The notes below the pieces were generated by a model. The model was not told where the DNA came from. It made no database searches and saw only the letters and a list, made by a program, of their open reading frames with translations. A program made the position numbers and the translations under genes. Of a stretch of 8,029 nucleotides of DNA, positions 7,162 to 8,029 are shown piece after piece. How positions within the stretch are numbered: the first letter of the stretch is position 1; every line of letters begins with the position of its first letter. Origin of the DNA: an uncultured Actinomyces sp. (lineage in GTDB: Bacteria; Actinomycetota; Actinomycetes; Actinomycetales; Actinomycetaceae); assembly GCA_938022345.1 (NCBI GenBank), contig CALIEP010000405.1, positions 1-8,029 of the forward strand. The letters are read 5' to 3'.

Positions 7162-8029
7162 ATCGCACTCATATCGATGTGCTCAGTTGGCGCTTCGGCC
7201 GTCTGCTCAGAAGCACCCTCGGAATCAGCTTTTGAGGTGTGGGCACTCAGCCTAATCGGACCGGAGTGAGGACGAGCATGATCTTCGCTCTTACCGGTGG
7301 ATGCATCGCTTCGAGCTGCTTGGGTAGCGAGCGGGCTCTCGGGACTCGACTCAGTTGTCCGAGGGGTTGTGTCCTCCCTCTGCGAAGAAGACTTCTCTTC
7401 AGCAGTCGAGGAATCACTTACAGCCTTCGCGGGCTTTTCCGTGCGCTTGGGAGTGCTCTCTCCAACACTTGCCGAGAGCTCTGCTAACATGGCTCGGGCC
7501 TCGTCGACAATATCGGAATCCCCACTATGCAGTCCGTGAACCAACCAACGCACCACGGCCAACTCGGAAAGAAGCTCAGCGCGCGCCAGAAGGTGCAGGT
7601 CCTTCTCCGAACGAGTCTGCTGGTAGGCCTCGTGGAAGCGCTCTAAAAACTCATCCGAGGCACGCGCAAAAACCCAGGCGATATCGACCGCGGGGTCACC
7701 AACGTGCGCAGATGAGAACCCTGTCAGCGCGCAGACCCGACCGTGGTCAACGTGAATTGAAGTCTCAGAAAGATCACCGTGAATGGGGGAGGGGAGGAAA
7801 CGCCACAAAGACAAATTCTCCAGCGACTCTTCCCAGCGATCCCACAAGTTCGCGGGGATGACGACTTCCTGCGCGGCCTCGTCCAAAACGGCTTGGTGGC
7901 GGTCACGGCACTCGATTGCCGAATAAGCCGGAAGATTGACGCCGGTGTAGATCAGCTCGGGAAGATTGTGCAGTGAGGCCAATGCATTTCCCAGGGATGC
8001 AGGCAGCAAGTGCGGGTCATCGAAATCCG
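7143..8029 (-). CDS. Aminoglycoside-phosphotransferase-like protein, N-terminus missing, possible pseudokinase
   Basis: The frame is open to the right edge (visible N-terminal residues DFDDPHLLPASLGNALA), so the start and the nucleotide-binding lobe lie outside the window. About 294 residues are visible. The C-lobe of the APH/choline-kinase fold is recognisable: a SLGNALASLHNLPE helix, the catalytic-loop motif IHGDL (His codon 7781-7779), and GDPAVDIAWV. Two key positions differ from active enzymes. The Asn of HGDLxxxN is Ser (codon 7760-7758). The metal-binding Asp of the usual IDW/IDF segment is Gly in LTGF (codon 7721-7719). The HGD Asp is kept. The last 110 residues or so (7475 to 7146) are a Ser/Thr/Glu/Ala-rich, probably disordered tail ending in HIDMSAILPTHE. 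The TTG at 8009 should not be taken as the start. APH-like genes next to adnB are common in Actinobacteria and are usually annotated as phosphotransferases or macrolide kinases; resistance should not be inferred. The substrate is unknown. Confidence 0.85.
   Translation of the reverse strand, partial: DFDDPHLLPASLGNALASLHNLPELIYTGVNLPAYSAIECRDRHQAVLDEAAQEVVIPANLWDRWEESLENLSLWRFLPSPIHGDLSETSIHVDHGRVCALTGFSSAHVGDPAVDIAWVFARASDEFLERFHEAYQQTRSEKDLHLLARAELLSELAVVRWLVHGLHSGDSDIVDEARAMLAELSASVGESTPKRTEKPAKAVSDSSTAEEKSSSQREDTTPRTTESSPESPLATQAARSDASTGKSEDHARPHSGPIRLSAHTSKADSEGASEQTAEAPTEHIDMSAILPTHE

Noticed and set aside
7355..7861. Plus-strand 168-codon open frame antisense to the APH-like gene
   Set aside because: It is Arg/Pro/Ser-rich and runs opposite the low-complexity tail, whose composition keeps antisense frames open. 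It shows no family resemblance and its composition looks like an antisense shadow.
7143..8029. Antibiotic-resistance (macrolide or aminoglycoside kinase) gene
   Set aside because: The fold matches, but key metal ligands appear replaced, the setting is chromosomal housekeeping, and no mobile element is nearby. Resistance cannot be supported.

Overview
The window looks like a piece of an actinobacterial chromosome, probably Actinomycetales. The base composition is moderate (about mid-50s % GC by eye), lower than in mycobacteria or streptomycetes. The evidence for this is gene content: a DUF3107 protein (restricted to Actinobacteria), an adnA-adnB-type pair of helicase-nucleases (the actinobacterial counterpart of RecBCD/AddAB), and an aminoglycoside-phosphotransferase-like gene next to them. 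Species cannot be named from the sequence.

Layout: 1-72 is the possible 3' end of an unidentified plus-strand gene. It ends inside an 11-bp perfect inverted repeat (55-84). A short minus-strand DUF3107 gene follows (109-333). A divergent spacer of about 150 bp separates it from adnA (486-3632, plus strand). adnA overlaps adnB by 4 bp (ATGA), with a strong ribosome binding site, so the two are one translationally coupled operon. adnB begins at 3629, but its reading frame is cut by an in-frame TAA at 6581-6583. The same frame reopens immediately and runs on to 7033, encoding the rest of the RecB-type nuclease domain. A 109-bp convergent spacer with two weak hairpins follows. The window ends in a minus-strand phosphotransferase-like gene (7143 to the right edge, N-terminus missing) with a low-complexity C-terminal tail of about 110 residues.

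How the genes work together: AdnA and AdnB form a heterodimer that binds double-strand DNA ends, unwinds them and resects them for homologous recombination. Each subunit normally has a UvrD-like motor followed by a RecB-like nuclease. Here AdnA has an intact nuclease (His, GRID, DFK, QxxxY and a four-Cys Fe-S staple), but its motor motifs II, III and V are degenerate. AdnB has a textbook motor, but its nuclease is split between the His motif and the GRID/DWK motifs by the stop codon. The interruption is the main point of interest. It could be a recent nonsense mutation, a sequencing error, or a real two-piece nuclease made by reinitiation at a TTG four bases after the stop. The downstream piece keeps every expected catalytic residue and has no other lesion.

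The phosphotransferase-like protein keeps the HGD catalytic Asp but appears to have lost both metal-binding positions, so it may be a pseudokinase. I see no mobile element, CRISPR array, RNA gene or classic accessory system in this window.
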